Assembly (NCBI GenBank): GCA_963708675.1
Contig: CAVPTO010000003.1
Location: 1,116,001-1,180,000 of the forward strand
Length of the DNA: 64,000 nt
Source of the DNA: DATAXP01 sp963708675
GTDB lineage: Bacteria; Planctomycetota; Planctomycetia; Pirellulales; PNKZ01
Direction: 5' to 3'
Positions 1-8,843 of this stretch are shown piece after piece. Below the pieces are notes generated by a model. The model made no database searches. It was not told the DNA's origin and saw only the letters and a program-made list of their open reading frames with translations. Numbering within the stretch: position 1 is the first letter of the stretch; every line of letters starts with the position of its first letter. Made by a program: the position numbers and the translations under genes.

Positions 1-1303
1 TCACGCCGATCAACACCGGGCGACGTTCCAAGCTGCCGTCTTTGCGAACCCACACATAGAACTTGCCGCCGATCTCGACGACCGCCTGAACGGGGACGCT
101 GAGCACGTTCTTCAGGTCGGCCATCAGGATTTCGACTTCAGCGGTCATGCCGGGCTTCAGGCCTTCGGGGGCGCCGTCGATGCGGACATACGTGGCGTAT
201 TCCTTGACGCTCGACGAAAAGAAGCTCGTCGGTTCGGGCTGGTTGCCGATCGCCTTCACTTCGCCCTGGAATTCGCGGTCCTGAATGTGAATGCGGGCTC
301 GCATGCCGGGGGCGAGGCCGTCGACTTTCGACTCGTGCACCAGCGTCTTCACTTGCATCTGAGTCAGGTCGGGTAAACGCAAGATGGTTTGCTGATCGCG
401 AACCAAGGCGCCTTCTTCGATCTTCACACCGCTCGTTCCACTACGATTGCTCCCCATGTCGTTTGCGTACACGACCATGCCATCCTGCGGAGCCGTGATC
501 GTGCACTGCTCCATCTGTGTCATAAGCCGCTTGAGACGCGTCTGCTCCAAGTCGCAGGCCGCCTGCTCGCTACGCATTCGCGCCTCGGTCGTATCGCGTC
601 TCGTTTCGAGATCTTCGAGAATCTTCACGCGGGTGAACTTTTCGAGCACGCTCTTGGCGATTTCGGCTGTTTGCAGGTCGAGCTTCGCACGTTCGACGGC
701 AAACTTCTGGGCGTCGAGCTGCAGCGGCGTCACATAACCTTTGCGAGCCAGGCGCGATGTGTGTTCGAGCGAGTTCTCTGAGCTGCGAAGGTTCTCCATC
801 GCGATCGTGATCAACGCCTCCGTCGCCTGAAGCTCCTTCAGGTATGTACCTTCGGCGTACTCCTGCACCGCGATCTTCGACGCCGAGAATTCCTTCTCCG
901 CTTGGATGCGCGCCGCAACCGCACGCTCGTAGATGATGCGTTGAGAGTTGATCTGGTCTTCGATCGTCGAGCTTTCGAGCCTGACGAGAATGTCACCCTT
1001 CTCGACGATCGTGCCATCCGGGACGATCCAGAGAATGGTGCTTCCGCCGGCCACGTGACTCTTGATGTCGATGTTGCTCGCGCTTTCGACGTTGCCGTCC
1101 TCGGTCACCGTGACAAGCATTTGTCCGCTGGTCACCTTGTCCGCCAGAATATCGACGGCCACGGGCGCCTTGACGAACAACTGCATGCCGGCCATCGCGC
1201 CCCACGCTGTCGCGCCGCCGAGAACGACCAGCGTTAGCAGCGTGACGATCCAACGGCGCAATCGTGAGCGACGTTTCGGACTGGCAGGAGCAGGACTAGC
1301 CAT
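1..1303 (-). CDS. HlyD/RND-type periplasmic efflux adaptor, 3' end outside window
   Basis: The reading frame starts at an ATG on the minus strand and stays open for about 434 codons to the left edge, so the C-terminus is missing. A short basic N-terminus is followed by one hydrophobic segment (about residues 17-35), as expected for an inner-membrane anchor. Next comes a lipoyl-like half (about residues 75-110), a long helical hairpin rich in Ala, Glu, Leu and Arg (about 115-265), the second lipoyl half with the signature TAPQDGMVVYAND, and a beta-barrel region with LKPGMTAEVEIL. This order is that of membrane-fusion adaptors, which link an inner-membrane pump to the outer membrane. No pump gene is visible because the window ends. 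The substrate cannot be inferred. Confidence 0.85.
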   Translation of the reverse strand, partial: MASPAPASPKRRSRLRRWIVTLLTLVVLGGATAWGAMAGMQLFVKAPVAVDILADKVTSGQMLVTVTEDGNVESASNIDIKSHVAGGSTILWIVPDGTIVEKGDILVRLESSTIEDQINSQRIIYERAVAARIQAEKEFSASKIAVQEYAEGTYLKELQATEALITIAMENLRSSENSLEHTSRLARKGYVTPLQLDAQKFAVERAKLDLQTAEIAKSVLEKFTRVKILEDLETRRDTTEARMRSEQAACDLEQTRLKRLMTQMEQCTITAPQDGMVVYANDMGSNRSGTSGVKIEEGALVRDQQTILRLPDLTQMQVKTLVHESKVDGLAPGMRARIHIQDREFQGEVKAIGNQPEPTSFFSSSVKEYATYVRIDGAPEGLKPGMTAEVEILMADLKNVLSVPVQAVVEIGGKFYVWVRKDGSLERRPVLIGV

Positions 1304-1698
1304 GCGTTAATCTCTCGTGAGCCACACAAAGTTCATCAGTTCAAAGGTCAGCAACGACGCCGTCAGCAATCTCGACGACTTGGACAACCTCAATCGATTG
1401 CCATCACGTACGCAACTGCCGCGTACTATCCGTCCTTAGTATTAACGTCGCTCGGGCCTGATTAGTTCCGCGGAGGAGGCCGACGGTGCAGGTAGGAGGC
1501 GTGTGGGGGAAGCATGTCCGAAGGGCCGGACGCGCCTTGCTACTATTGTCCCGGCCGAGCAGTGTGAATTCAAGAGCAATGACGTCGTAAATGCCCACCA
1601 TGTCTTACTTAACCGACAGCTTCGCGCCATGCAGAGGCAGATCGTAACGTCGACGCGCGACGCACGTCATAACGCGACGCACAGAGGGCGTCAAAATG
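1304..1698. other. intergenic stretch with no recognisable gene
   Basis: About 395 bases separate the start of the efflux adaptor from the end of the PQQ-propeller gene. Short open frames exist on both strands, but none has a convincing ribosome binding site or protein-like composition. It presumably contains the adaptor promoter. I see no RNA gene, repeat or strong terminator hairpin here. Confidence 0.5.
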
Positions 1699-3351
1699 TC
1701 ACCGGCCGATGCACCACAACCCCTCTGCGGTGCGGAGATACAAACGGCCATCGAGCGCCGCCGGCGACGCGAGGATCGGCGACTGTAGGTCGTTCTCGGC
1801 CAGCACCTCGAACGCCTCGCCTGCCTTCAGCACATACGTGACGCCTTCCTCGCTTGCGCAGTAAAGTCGTCCTTCGCTTTCGATCGGCGACGCCGAGAAC
1901 TTGCCACGCACGCGAGCTTGCCACAGCAGATTGCCATCCGAGCAATCGAGGCACGTGGCAATGCCGGTGTCGTTCACCGTGTAGATCCGACCTTCGTAGA
2001 GAACCGGGCTCGGCACGTGCGGACCGCCACGAGGTGTGCGCCACAAGAGATGCGTCTCGGTCACGTCGCCAGTTCCGCCGGGCTGTAGTGCGAGTGTCGG
2101 CCCCTGGCGTCCCGAGGCCGAATACACGACGTGGCGATCGTTGAGCAGCGTCGGCACCACTTCGTTCGTCGGACCTTTCAGCGACCACAGCTCTTTGCCC
2201 GTCGCGGGGTCGTAGCCTCGCACGGTCTCGCCGCCTGCGTAGAGCATTTCGTCGTGATCGCCGACGCGAACGACGAGCGGCGTCGACCAGCCCATTGCCT
2301 TGTCGCGCGGATGTTCCCATCGCACTTCGCCGGTCCGCTTATCCAAGGCGAGCATGAAACTGTCGGCCTTGTTCTGATCGTGAACCAGAATGACGAGGTC
2401 CTTGTAAAGGATTGGGCTCGCGCCGGTCCCCCAGGTTGTGTTGAACACCGGGAGCGGGTGATGCCATTTCTGATTGCCGTCGAGGTCGTAACACACGATG
2501 CCGCCCGCTCCGAGGAACGCGATGACCCGCTCGCCATCGGTCACCGGCGTGGCAGACGCGAATCCGTTCTTCTCGCGAACGTTCGGTTCGACCTCGTGCT
2601 CGGGCACGGTGCGCGTCCACAGCAAACTGCCGTTCGTGCGGTCGACGCACAACACGCTACGGTTTTTGCCTTCCTCGCCGGCGGAGGTCAGGAAGATGCG
2701 GTCGTTCCAAATGATCGGCGAAGAGTTGCCGCTGCCTTCGAGCGTCGTGTGCCAGACGACGTTTTCGGTGGTGCTCCATGTGAGCGGCAGGCCCGTCGTG
2801 TGCGTGATGCCCTGCCCTTCCGGCCCACGGAAGCATGGCCACTGTCGCTCCGCGCCAGGCGATGGAAGCACAACCGTCAGGTCGATCGCCTTCGGTCCTT
2901 GGCTGGTGAGTTTGTTGCCTGCTTTCTCGGCTTCGACACCCGTGTCGAAAGGAGCGGGCTTTTTGTATCGCGCGTAGCCGGCACGCATGATGTCGAGGAA
3001 TTTGTCGCGAATCGCCACACGACGCTCATACGCCGCTCGCAATTCGGCGTCGGCCATCACCTTCTCTTTGCCGCCATGTTTTTCGAGAAAGCTGGCGGCC
3101 GTGTCGCCACTCTCGACGCGCTGCCATTCGGCATTCAGGTCGGTCACCAGCATCTGGTCGACGAGTTTCCGCCATGCGGGATTGTCGACATCCGCAGCCA
3201 GTACACGGAGTTGCTCGCCAAGGGGATACTTCTTGTCGATTTGCTGGTGTGCGGGCTGCTGGTCTGCTGACTGCTGGGCTGCGGGCGGATCGGCGACTGC
3301 GGTAGTCGCGAGGAGAACAAAAGCGCAAAGAGCGACGCAATGGGCTCGCAT
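1699..3351 (-). CDS. exported PQQ-like beta-propeller repeat protein
   Basis: A 550-residue protein with a clear Sec signal peptide (hydrophobic residues 5-20, cut near AVADPP). A Gln-rich linker and a helical region (about 40-150) are followed by a WD/PQQ-type propeller from about residue 165 to the end. The propeller repeats are visible as blades such as DRTNGSLLWTRTV, DKRTGEVRWEHP, DPATGKELWSLKG and DCSDGNLLWQARV. These match the PQQ_2/BamB-like pattern in which each blade carries a D-x-x-x-G-x-x-x-W core. Many planctomycete proteins of this type are exported and have no known enzyme activity. BamB-like folding or a redox role are both possible, and neither is supported by the neighbours. 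Confidence 0.85.
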   Translation of the reverse strand: MRAHCVALCAFVLLATTAVADPPAAQQSADQQPAHQQIDKKYPLGEQLRVLAADVDNPAWRKLVDQMLVTDLNAEWQRVESGDTAASFLEKHGGKEKVMADAELRAAYERRVAIRDKFLDIMRAGYARYKKPAPFDTGVEAEKAGNKLTSQGPKAIDLTVVLPSPGAERQWPCFRGPEGQGITHTTGLPLTWSTTENVVWHTTLEGSGNSSPIIWNDRIFLTSAGEEGKNRSVLCVDRTNGSLLWTRTVPEHEVEPNVREKNGFASATPVTDGERVIAFLGAGGIVCYDLDGNQKWHHPLPVFNTTWGTGASPILYKDLVILVHDQNKADSFMLALDKRTGEVRWEHPRDKAMGWSTPLVVRVGDHDEMLYAGGETVRGYDPATGKELWSLKGPTNEVVPTLLNDRHVVYSASGRQGPTLALQPGGTGDVTETHLLWRTPRGGPHVPSPVLYEGRIYTVNDTGIATCLDCSDGNLLWQARVRGKFSASPIESEGRLYCASEEGVTYVLKAGEAFEVLAENDLQSPILASPAALDGRLYLRTAEGLWCIGR

Positions 3352-3542
3352 CGGCGGGGGGTTCCGTAGCGGAAAGCGAAGGCGAGAATAAGAATCGAAC
3401 GCGGACTTTCAGTGTAATGGACGCCCGCTGACTGCGACACCGAATATCGGCACCATCTTTGCTAGACAGCTTGCTGTTCGCCAGCCACAATTTTCATAGG
3501 GCAATCGCGACAAAGGGGGCGTGCGTGCGTGCAACGGGAATC

Positions 3543-4586
3543 ATGATGGCCGGCCGGATCGCGATCCTCGTGTGCCCGATCCTCGTGTGGTTGACGACTT
3601 CTGTCGCTTTCGCCGGCGATTCGTATGGCCTCAGCGCGGGCATCATCCGACATTTGCCTCGCACCGATGCCGAGATGAAAGTCGCGCACGACCGCGCCGA
3701 CTCGGAAGCCTGCGAGCCCGTTCCTGCCGGTCAGCCGCTCGAAGTTCCAGGCTTCCGCCTGAAGGTGCCTTACAAGGTCACGGGCGTCGGGACTGACGGA
3801 AACCCTGTTCCGCAGACGATCGAGTTCGAGGCCGGCCGTCGCGCGGTGATCAGCGCCGGCGCCGAAATGACCGCCGGCGATCAAGGGGCATTGCCGATGA
3901 TCAGCGGCAACAAGATTCTCGACTGCGTGAACAATTTTTACATCGCCGTCGAGGTCCGCGTCCATCGTTACGGTCCCGACGGAGTGCCGCATTTGTTCCA
4001 CCGTCCGCTGGGTGTGGTCGGTTCGTACACCGATTCGACAAAGACGCAAGACTTCGTCGATCTCGTGCGTTCGTCGGTGCGCGACTTCCGTAGCATCGGC
4101 CTGTTGCTCAAACCCGATGAACCGGCCTCGGCCGAGTCGCTGCGAACGCTGGTGCTCGTCAACCGAAACAATATCGTCGATAGCCACGGCGCGCGTCCGC
4201 GTCCGAACTATGAGTTCGTAAGCATTCGAGCGCGGCCAGGCGCTACGCCCGACGGGTTGCAGCTTTACACGTTCATCACGTCGGGCAAGCGAACCAAGCT
4301 GCACTGGGTGCCGCCTTTCGTTCCACCGAAATCGCTGGGAGATTGCGTGATTCGCAGCACCGTGTTCTTCACCGAGTTTGGTTTCGCCAACGTCTTTCCG
4401 ACAGCGCGGGCTTCGCGCTCAACGCTCATCAAGAGCCAAGGCGTGTGGCCGATCGCCACGCTCGACGACTTTGCGAAGACACAAGGCATGCATGGCGACG
4501 CACTGAGCAATCTCACCGAAGTGCTCGACGCAGTCATTGATGGCCGAATTGCGATGCCGGCCGACCCCGCGCTGGGCGCGCGTTGA
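3543..4586 (+). CDS. exported protein of unknown function
   Basis: I chose the ATG at 3543 (a second ATG follows directly at 3546). The frame is open further upstream, but the segment after this ATG begins a good signal peptide (MAGRIAILVCPILVWLTTSV, cut near AFAGDS). The mature part, about 320 residues, is a mixed alpha/beta protein with no motif I recognise and no lipobox. The stop codon overlaps the ATG of the next gene by one base, so the two are probably translated together. An envelope location is the only supported inference. Confidence 0.7.
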   Translation: MMAGRIAILVCPILVWLTTSVAFAGDSYGLSAGIIRHLPRTDAEMKVAHDRADSEACEPVPAGQPLEVPGFRLKVPYKVTGVGTDGNPVPQTIEFEAGRRAVISAGAEMTAGDQGALPMISGNKILDCVNNFYIAVEVRVHRYGPDGVPHLFHRPLGVVGSYTDSTKTQDFVDLVRSSVRDFRSIGLLLKPDEPASAESLRTLVLVNRNNIVDSHGARPRPNYEFVSIRARPGATPDGLQLYTFITSGKRTKLHWVPPFVPPKSLGDCVIRSTVFFTEFGFANVFPTARASRSTLIKSQGVWPIATLDDFAKTQGMHGDALSNLTEVLDAVIDGRIAMPADPALGAR

Positions 4587-5110
4587 TGCGATTCGTTCAG
4601 CAGCGCCATCGCCCGCCTGCGGAACTTGACCGACCTCGCGAGTTGGTCGTCGCCTGTGCCCCGATGCGAAGCAACGTCAACCTGTCTCGAATCGTTCGCA
4701 CTGCGGGATGTTGCGGCGTGCGTCAACTGCTGTGCTGTGGCAATGCGAAGATCATTGCCAAGATCGCCCGCGATAGCCGCGCGGATGACGACGAGGACGC
4801 CGCCGAGTTGGGCGTGACGGTGCATGTGCATCGCACGCTCGCCCATCCGCTCATAGAACTAAAAGCCGAGGGCTATCGCCTCGTCGGGCTGGAGCAGACG
4901 ACCAATTCACAGAACCTCCATAGCTATGCGTTTGATCGACGTAGCGTGCTGGTGATCGGCAATGAGCGGCACGGCATCGACGACGAAATCCTCGCGGTTC
5001 TCGACGACGTCGTGGAAATCCCCGTGTGGGGATCGCCAGATGCGTATAACGCGGCGACGGCCGCCGCTTTGGCGATGTATGAGTACTGCCGGCAGTTTCC
5101 GCGGGGGTGA
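4586..5110 (+). CDS. SpoU/TrmH family RNA 2'-O-methyltransferase
   Basis: A 174-residue protein carrying the three SPOUT motifs of the TrmH family. Motif 1 is NLSRIVRTAGCCGV, with the conserved Asn and Arg. Motif 2 is VLVIGNERHGI. Motif 3 is IPVWGSPDAYNAATAAALAMYEY. In the last motif the usual S-L-N is A-Y-N, so the knot is kept but the loop differs. The family uses S-adenosylmethionine to methylate ribose 2'-hydroxyls in tRNA or rRNA. The length equals the minimal catalytic domain, with no substrate-binding extension. Its ATG overlaps the previous stop (TGATG). The exact RNA target cannot be told from sequence. Confidence 0.85.
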   Translation: MRFVQQRHRPPAELDRPRELVVACAPMRSNVNLSRIVRTAGCCGVRQLLCCGNAKIIAKIARDSRADDDEDAAELGVTVHVHRTLAHPLIELKAEGYRLVGLEQTTNSQNLHSYAFDRRSVLVIGNERHGIDDEILAVLDDVVEIPVWGSPDAYNAATAAALAMYEYCRQFPRG

Positions 5111-5113
5111 TGT

Positions 5114-5182
5114 TTAGCCGGCAGGCTTGCGGGCCGCGTCGGAGCGCCGCCACACGCGGCGGGCAAGCCCGCCGGCTAAACG
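5114..5182. repeat. long intergenic palindrome, possible terminator
   Basis: Outer arms reading GTTTAGCCGGCAGGCTTGC and GCAAGCCCGCCGGCTAAAC form a near-perfect stem just after the methyltransferase stop, with a GC-rich loop. There is no T-run after it, so it looks more like a dispersed palindromic repeat than a classical terminator, though it may still end transcription before purA. Confidence 0.7.
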
Positions 5183-5266
5183 ACGACCCTTGTTCCACGC
5201 CTCGCGGCTTCTTACACTAACACCCGTTCATGTCCATTCGGACGCGTCGAATTCATTGAGGCGGTC

Positions 5267-6577
5267 GTGCCGGGAACTTGCGTCATCGGTTTGCAGTGGG
5301 GAGACGAGGCCAAGGGCAAGATCGTAGACCTGCTGACCCAGCGGCACGACATCGTCGTCCGCTATCAAGGCGGAGCGAACGCGGGTCACACGATCGTCGC
5401 AGGCGACCAAACCTATAAATTGTCGCTCATCCCGAGTGGCATATTGCGATCAGGCGTCCAGTGTGTCGTTACCGGCGGCGTGGTGCTAAACCCGCCGAGC
5501 ATTCTCGGTGAAATCGATGGCCTCATCGCGCGAGGCGTCGCAGTCGGCAAGAACCTGATGATCAGCGACCGCGCACACGTCATCTTCCCGTGGCATTTGG
5601 AAGAAGATCGCCTCAGCGAAGCTCGCGCCGGCGGCGGCAAAGCGATCGGCACCACGCAGCGCGGCATCGGCCCTTGCTATCGCGACAAGGTCGGACGCAC
5701 GTATGCGATTCGCCTCGGCGATCTGTGTCGGCCTGAGTTTCGCGATAAGGTGAAACACGTCGTCAGCGAGAAGAACATTCTGCTGGCCACCCTCGGAGCC
5801 GACGCGGCGACGCTCGATGCCGATCGCATCATTGCCGACTACGAAGGCTATGCCGAACGCCTTCGCCCGCACATCGCCGACACCACCGAATACCTTCTCA
5901 ACTCGCTGGAAGACAATCGCCGTGTGCTCTTCGAAGGCGCACAAGGCGCGCTGCTCGACGTCGATCATGGCACGTTCCCGTACGTCACCAGCAGCAACAG
6001 CTCGGGCGTCGGCATTTCGGCCGGTGCAGGCGTGCCGGGGCGGTATTTGCAAAAGATCATCGGTGTGGTGAAAGCCTATGGCACGCGCGTCGGCGGAGGA
6101 CCGTTTCCGACCGAGCAAGACAACGCGACCGGCCAACACCTTCGCGATCGCGGCAACGAATACGGCACCGTCACTCGCCGTCCGCGTCGCTGCGGTTGGT
6201 TCGACGCCGTCGCCGCTCGCTACACCGCGCGGCTCAGCGGCGTCGACACGCTTTCGGTCATGTTGCTCGACGTGCTCAGCGAGCTGAAGGAAATCCATAT
6301 CTGCACGGCCTACGAAATCAACGGCCGACAGGTGACGACATTTCCCAGCCATGTCGACGACGTCGCGCTGGCGAAGCCCGTTTACGAGACGGTGCCCGGC
6401 TGGCAATGCGACGTTTCGAACGTGCGTCGCTATTCCGACCTTCCGGTCGAGGCGCGTCGCTACGTCGAACGGCTGAGCAAGCTCGTCGGCCCGCAGGTCG
6501 GCATCGTGTCGGTTGGCCCGGATCGCGACCAGACGATCTTTGTGAACGGCGATTGGGGATTGGGGCTCGGGGGATGA
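5267..6577 (+). CDS. purA: adenylosuccinate synthase
   Basis: A 436-residue protein that joins IMP and aspartate with GTP to make adenylosuccinate, the first committed step to AMP. The N-terminal signature GLQWGDEAKGKIVDLL contains the catalytic Asp and the P-loop-like GDEAKGK; other hallmarks are QGGANAGHT, GTTQRGIGPCYRDK, FEGAQGALLDVDHGTFPYVTSS and GTVTRRPRRCGWFD. The start is a GTG preceded by a GAGGCGG box. Length and motifs are normal for the family. Three bases separate it from uppS, so the two are probably co-transcribed. Confidence 0.97.
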   Translation: MPGTCVIGLQWGDEAKGKIVDLLTQRHDIVVRYQGGANAGHTIVAGDQTYKLSLIPSGILRSGVQCVVTGGVVLNPPSILGEIDGLIARGVAVGKNLMISDRAHVIFPWHLEEDRLSEARAGGGKAIGTTQRGIGPCYRDKVGRTYAIRLGDLCRPEFRDKVKHVVSEKNILLATLGADAATLDADRIIADYEGYAERLRPHIADTTEYLLNSLEDNRRVLFEGAQGALLDVDHGTFPYVTSSNSSGVGISAGAGVPGRYLQKIIGVVKAYGTRVGGGPFPTEQDNATGQHLRDRGNEYGTVTRRPRRCGWFDAVAARYTARLSGVDTLSVMLLDVLSELKEIHICTAYEINGRQVTTFPSHVDDVALAKPVYETVPGWQCDVSNVRRYSDLPVEARRYVERLSKLVGPQVGIVSVGPDRDQTIFVNGDWGLGLGG

Positions 6578-6580
6578 TCG

Positions 6581-7348
6581 ATGGCGAGCTCACACGAGAT
6601 CTATCCCGCTCCGCAGCCGTTGGACGGCATTCCACATGCCGCGCTGCCGCGACACGTCGCCATCATCATGGACGGCAACGGCCGATGGGCGCAGCGCCAA
6701 GGCCTTCCGCGGATTGAAGGCCATCGCCGCGGCGTGGCCAGCGTGCGTCGCACCACCGAAGAGTGCGCACGTCTGGGCATCGGGCAACTCACGCTGTTTT
6801 GCCTGAGCAGCGAGAATTGGAAGCGGCCGCAACACGAGCTCGACTTCCTCATGCATCTGCTCGAGCAGTACATGATCGAGGAGCGTCACACGCTGATCGA
6901 CGAGAACATCCGACTCGAAATGATCGGCCGTCGCGAAGGGATTCCCGACGAAGTGCTGCACGAGATCGACAAGACGATGGCGATGACGCGCGACTTCAAG
7001 CGCATGACTCTTTGCCTTGCAATCAACTACGGCGCTCGTGCCGAAATTGCCGACGCGATGCGATCGATCGCCCAAGAAGTTCGCGACGGCAAGCTCGACG
7101 CCTCGAAAATCACCGAAGAGACGATCGCCGACCATCTTTACACCTCGGGCATGCCCGAGCCCGACCTGCTCATTCGCACGGCCGGACAACTGCGCATCAG
7201 CAACTTCCTTCTCTGGCAGATCAGTTACTCGGAGTTGTGGATCACCGACCGTTGCTGGCCCGAGTTCGACGAGCCCACTCTGCACGCCTCCTTGCGCGAT
7301 TACGCCACCCGCGACCGCCGCTTCGGCGGGCTCAGCCTCAACCTTTGA
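6581..7348 (+). CDS. uppS: isoprenyl transferase (undecaprenyl diphosphate synthase)
   Basis: A 255-residue cis-prenyltransferase that builds the C55 lipid carrier for peptidoglycan and other surface polymers. Conserved region I is HVAIIMDGNGRWAQRQG, with the Mg-binding Asp. Also present are LTLFCLSSENWKRP, and the C-terminal pair PEPDLLIRTAGQLRISNFLLWQ and SELWITDRCWPEF. It starts three bases after purA. In many bacteria cdsA follows directly; here a repeat-bounded GxxExxY gene separates them. Confidence 0.96.
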   Translation: MASSHEIYPAPQPLDGIPHAALPRHVAIIMDGNGRWAQRQGLPRIEGHRRGVASVRRTTEECARLGIGQLTLFCLSSENWKRPQHELDFLMHLLEQYMIEERHTLIDENIRLEMIGRREGIPDEVLHEIDKTMAMTRDFKRMTLCLAINYGARAEIADAMRSIAQEVRDGKLDASKITEETIADHLYTSGMPEPDLLIRTAGQLRISNFLLWQISYSELWITDRCWPEFDEPTLHASLRDYATRDRRFGGLSLNL

Positions 7349-7368
7349 TGAAGAATCAATGCGGAGGG

Positions 7369-7400
7369 ATTAACCGCGGGGGTCGCAGAGGACGCAGAGA
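7369..7400. repeat. left arm of inverted repeat bounding the GxxExxY gene
   Basis: A 32-base arm, rich in CGCAGAGGACGCAGAG, that matches the reverse complement of 7830-7861 with about two mismatches. It lies 20 bases after the uppS stop and just before the GxxExxY start, so the two arms enclose that gene exactly. Confidence 0.85.
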
Positions 7401-7412
7401 AAGGGCCGAGGG

Positions 7413-7814
7413 ATGCGGGGAACCGAGGAACAGCGCGAGACGCTGAATCGATTTAGTGGTCAGATCGTCGATGCGGCGATTAAGGTTCACAAGACGCTGG
7501 GGCCAGGACTCCTCGAGTCGGCGTATGAAGCGTGCTTACTTTTTGAACTTCATCGCAGAGGCCTGAAGGTACTAGCCCAGGTGCCTCAGCCGATTCGATA
7601 TGAGACCGTACAAATCGATGCCGGCTACAGGCTTGATCTTGTAGTCGAGGATGCCGTGATCGTAGAACTGAAAGCGATCGATGCGATCGCGCCAGTTCAC
7701 AAGGCGCAATTGCTTTCCTATCTCAAGCTCAGCGGCAAGAAGCTCGGTCTTCTCATCAACTTTCACTCCGAACGCCTCATCGACGGCATTACGCGCATCG
7801 TCAATGATTTCTAG
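7413..7814 (+). CDS. GxxExxY family protein (PD-(D/E)XK nuclease-like)
   Basis: A 133-residue protein with the family signature GLLESAYEACL (about residues 31-41), which gives the G-x-x-E-x-x-Y name. A PD-(D/E)XK-like core follows: YRLDLVVEDAVIVELKAID supplies the Asp and the E-x-K, with a Gln downstream in AQLLSYLKL. The fold suggests nucleic-acid binding or cleavage, but I know of no established function for this family. The gene sits inside an inverted repeat (7369-7400 and 7830-7861) between uppS and cdsA, genes that are usually adjacent, so it looks like a small inserted cassette. Any mobility role is inference. Confidence 0.85.
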   Translation: MRGTEEQRETLNRFSGQIVDAAIKVHKTLGPGLLESAYEACLLFELHRRGLKVLAQVPQPIRYETVQIDAGYRLDLVVEDAVIVELKAIDAIAPVHKAQLLSYLKLSGKKLGLLINFHSERLIDGITRIVNDF

Positions 7815-7829
7815 TCTTTCTCTCCGTTC

Positions 7830-7861
7830 TCTCTGCGTCCGCTGCGACCTCCGCGGTTAAT
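7830..7861. repeat. right arm of inverted repeat bounding the GxxExxY gene
   Basis: Reverse-complement partner of 7369-7400. It ends six bases before the first ATG of cdsA, so it occupies the place where the cdsA ribosome binding site would be expected. Confidence 0.85.
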
Positions 7862-7867
7862 TTCTCG

Positions 7868-8699
7868 ATGTTGCGTTGGCGATTAACGTTGGGGGCGGTG
7901 TTCATCGCGGCGATGGTCGCGATCTGCTGGATGGATGCGCGCGGCGACGCCTGGAGCGTGGCTGATTCCGCTGGCGATGGTCGTTGCAGTGTTGGGAACG
8001 CAAGAGATGCTGGGCATGATGCGCTCGGCCGACCTACGTCCCGCGGCGGCGGTTGTGTATGTGTTCAACGTGCTCATTGTTTTCGCCTCGTGGCGCACAA
8101 ATGGCGCGGGAGCGGCGTTGACCGTCTTCTCGCTTGGCCTCATCGCGGCGTTCGTTGCCGAGATGCGTCGCTACACCGGACCAGGCGGCGTCACTCAGCG
8201 ACTCGCGGCCTCGGCGCTCGTGATGGCCTACGTCGGGGTGCTACTGGCGATGGTCGTGCAAGTGCGATTGATCTCGCTCGCCGCGCTGGCGGCGCTGGTG
8301 ATCGTCGTGAAACTTTGCGACATCGGCGCTTACACGGTCGGACGACTCATCGGTCGCCACAAGATGACGCCCATCCTCAGCCCCGGCAAGACGTGGGAAG
8401 GCGCAGTCGGTGGCGTCGCGTTCGGATGCGTCGGCGCTTGGCTGTCGCTCGTGGTCTTGGGACCATCGTTGGGCGCGCCGTCAACGATGAAGGTTGTCCA
8501 ATGGTTGTCGTTTGGAATCGTCGTTAGCATCGCGGGAATCATCGGCGACTTGGCCGAGTCGCTGCTCAAGCGCGACCTGGGCCACAAAGACTCAAGCGCA
8601 TGGATGCCGGGGTTCGGGGGGGTGCTCGATATCATCGATTCGATCCTCGTCGCCGCGCCTGTCGCCTTTTTCTGGTGGCAGCTATTTGAGAATCTCTAA
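7868..8699 (+). CDS. cdsA: phosphatidate cytidylyltransferase, frame broken near the N-terminus
   Basis: This enzyme makes CDP-diacylglycerol from phosphatidate and CTP in the inner membrane. The main frame (from 7935) has several membrane segments and the C-terminal CDP-diglyceride synthetase signature GDLAESLLKRDLGHKDSSAWMPGFGGVLDIIDS, with the metal-binding Asp residues. The expected first membrane segment, MLRWRLTLGAVFIAAMVAIC, is in a different frame starting at 7868. The two join around 7930-7945, in GATGCGCGCGGCGACG, if one base is skipped. Either this is a sequence error or translation starts at the ATG at 7935, without the first helix and with a weak binding site. I annotate the gene from 7868 because that frame begins the way family members do. 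Confidence 0.85.
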
Positions 8700-8843
8700 C
8701 GTCGAAGTGCATGCAACGCCAGCACTTCCAGCGTCATCCGAATGTCGGTGTTTCCTCGGCCGACGCGTGGGGTAGAATAGCTAGTCGACGGATTGTGAAC
8801 CTTTAAGCCCCTGTCTGTTGGTCCGCCGCACACGATACGTGCG

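Noticed and set aside
2131..3270. Long plus-strand frame of 379 codons
   Set aside because: Antisense shadow of the PQQ-propeller gene; no family features, typical of GC-rich codon bias.
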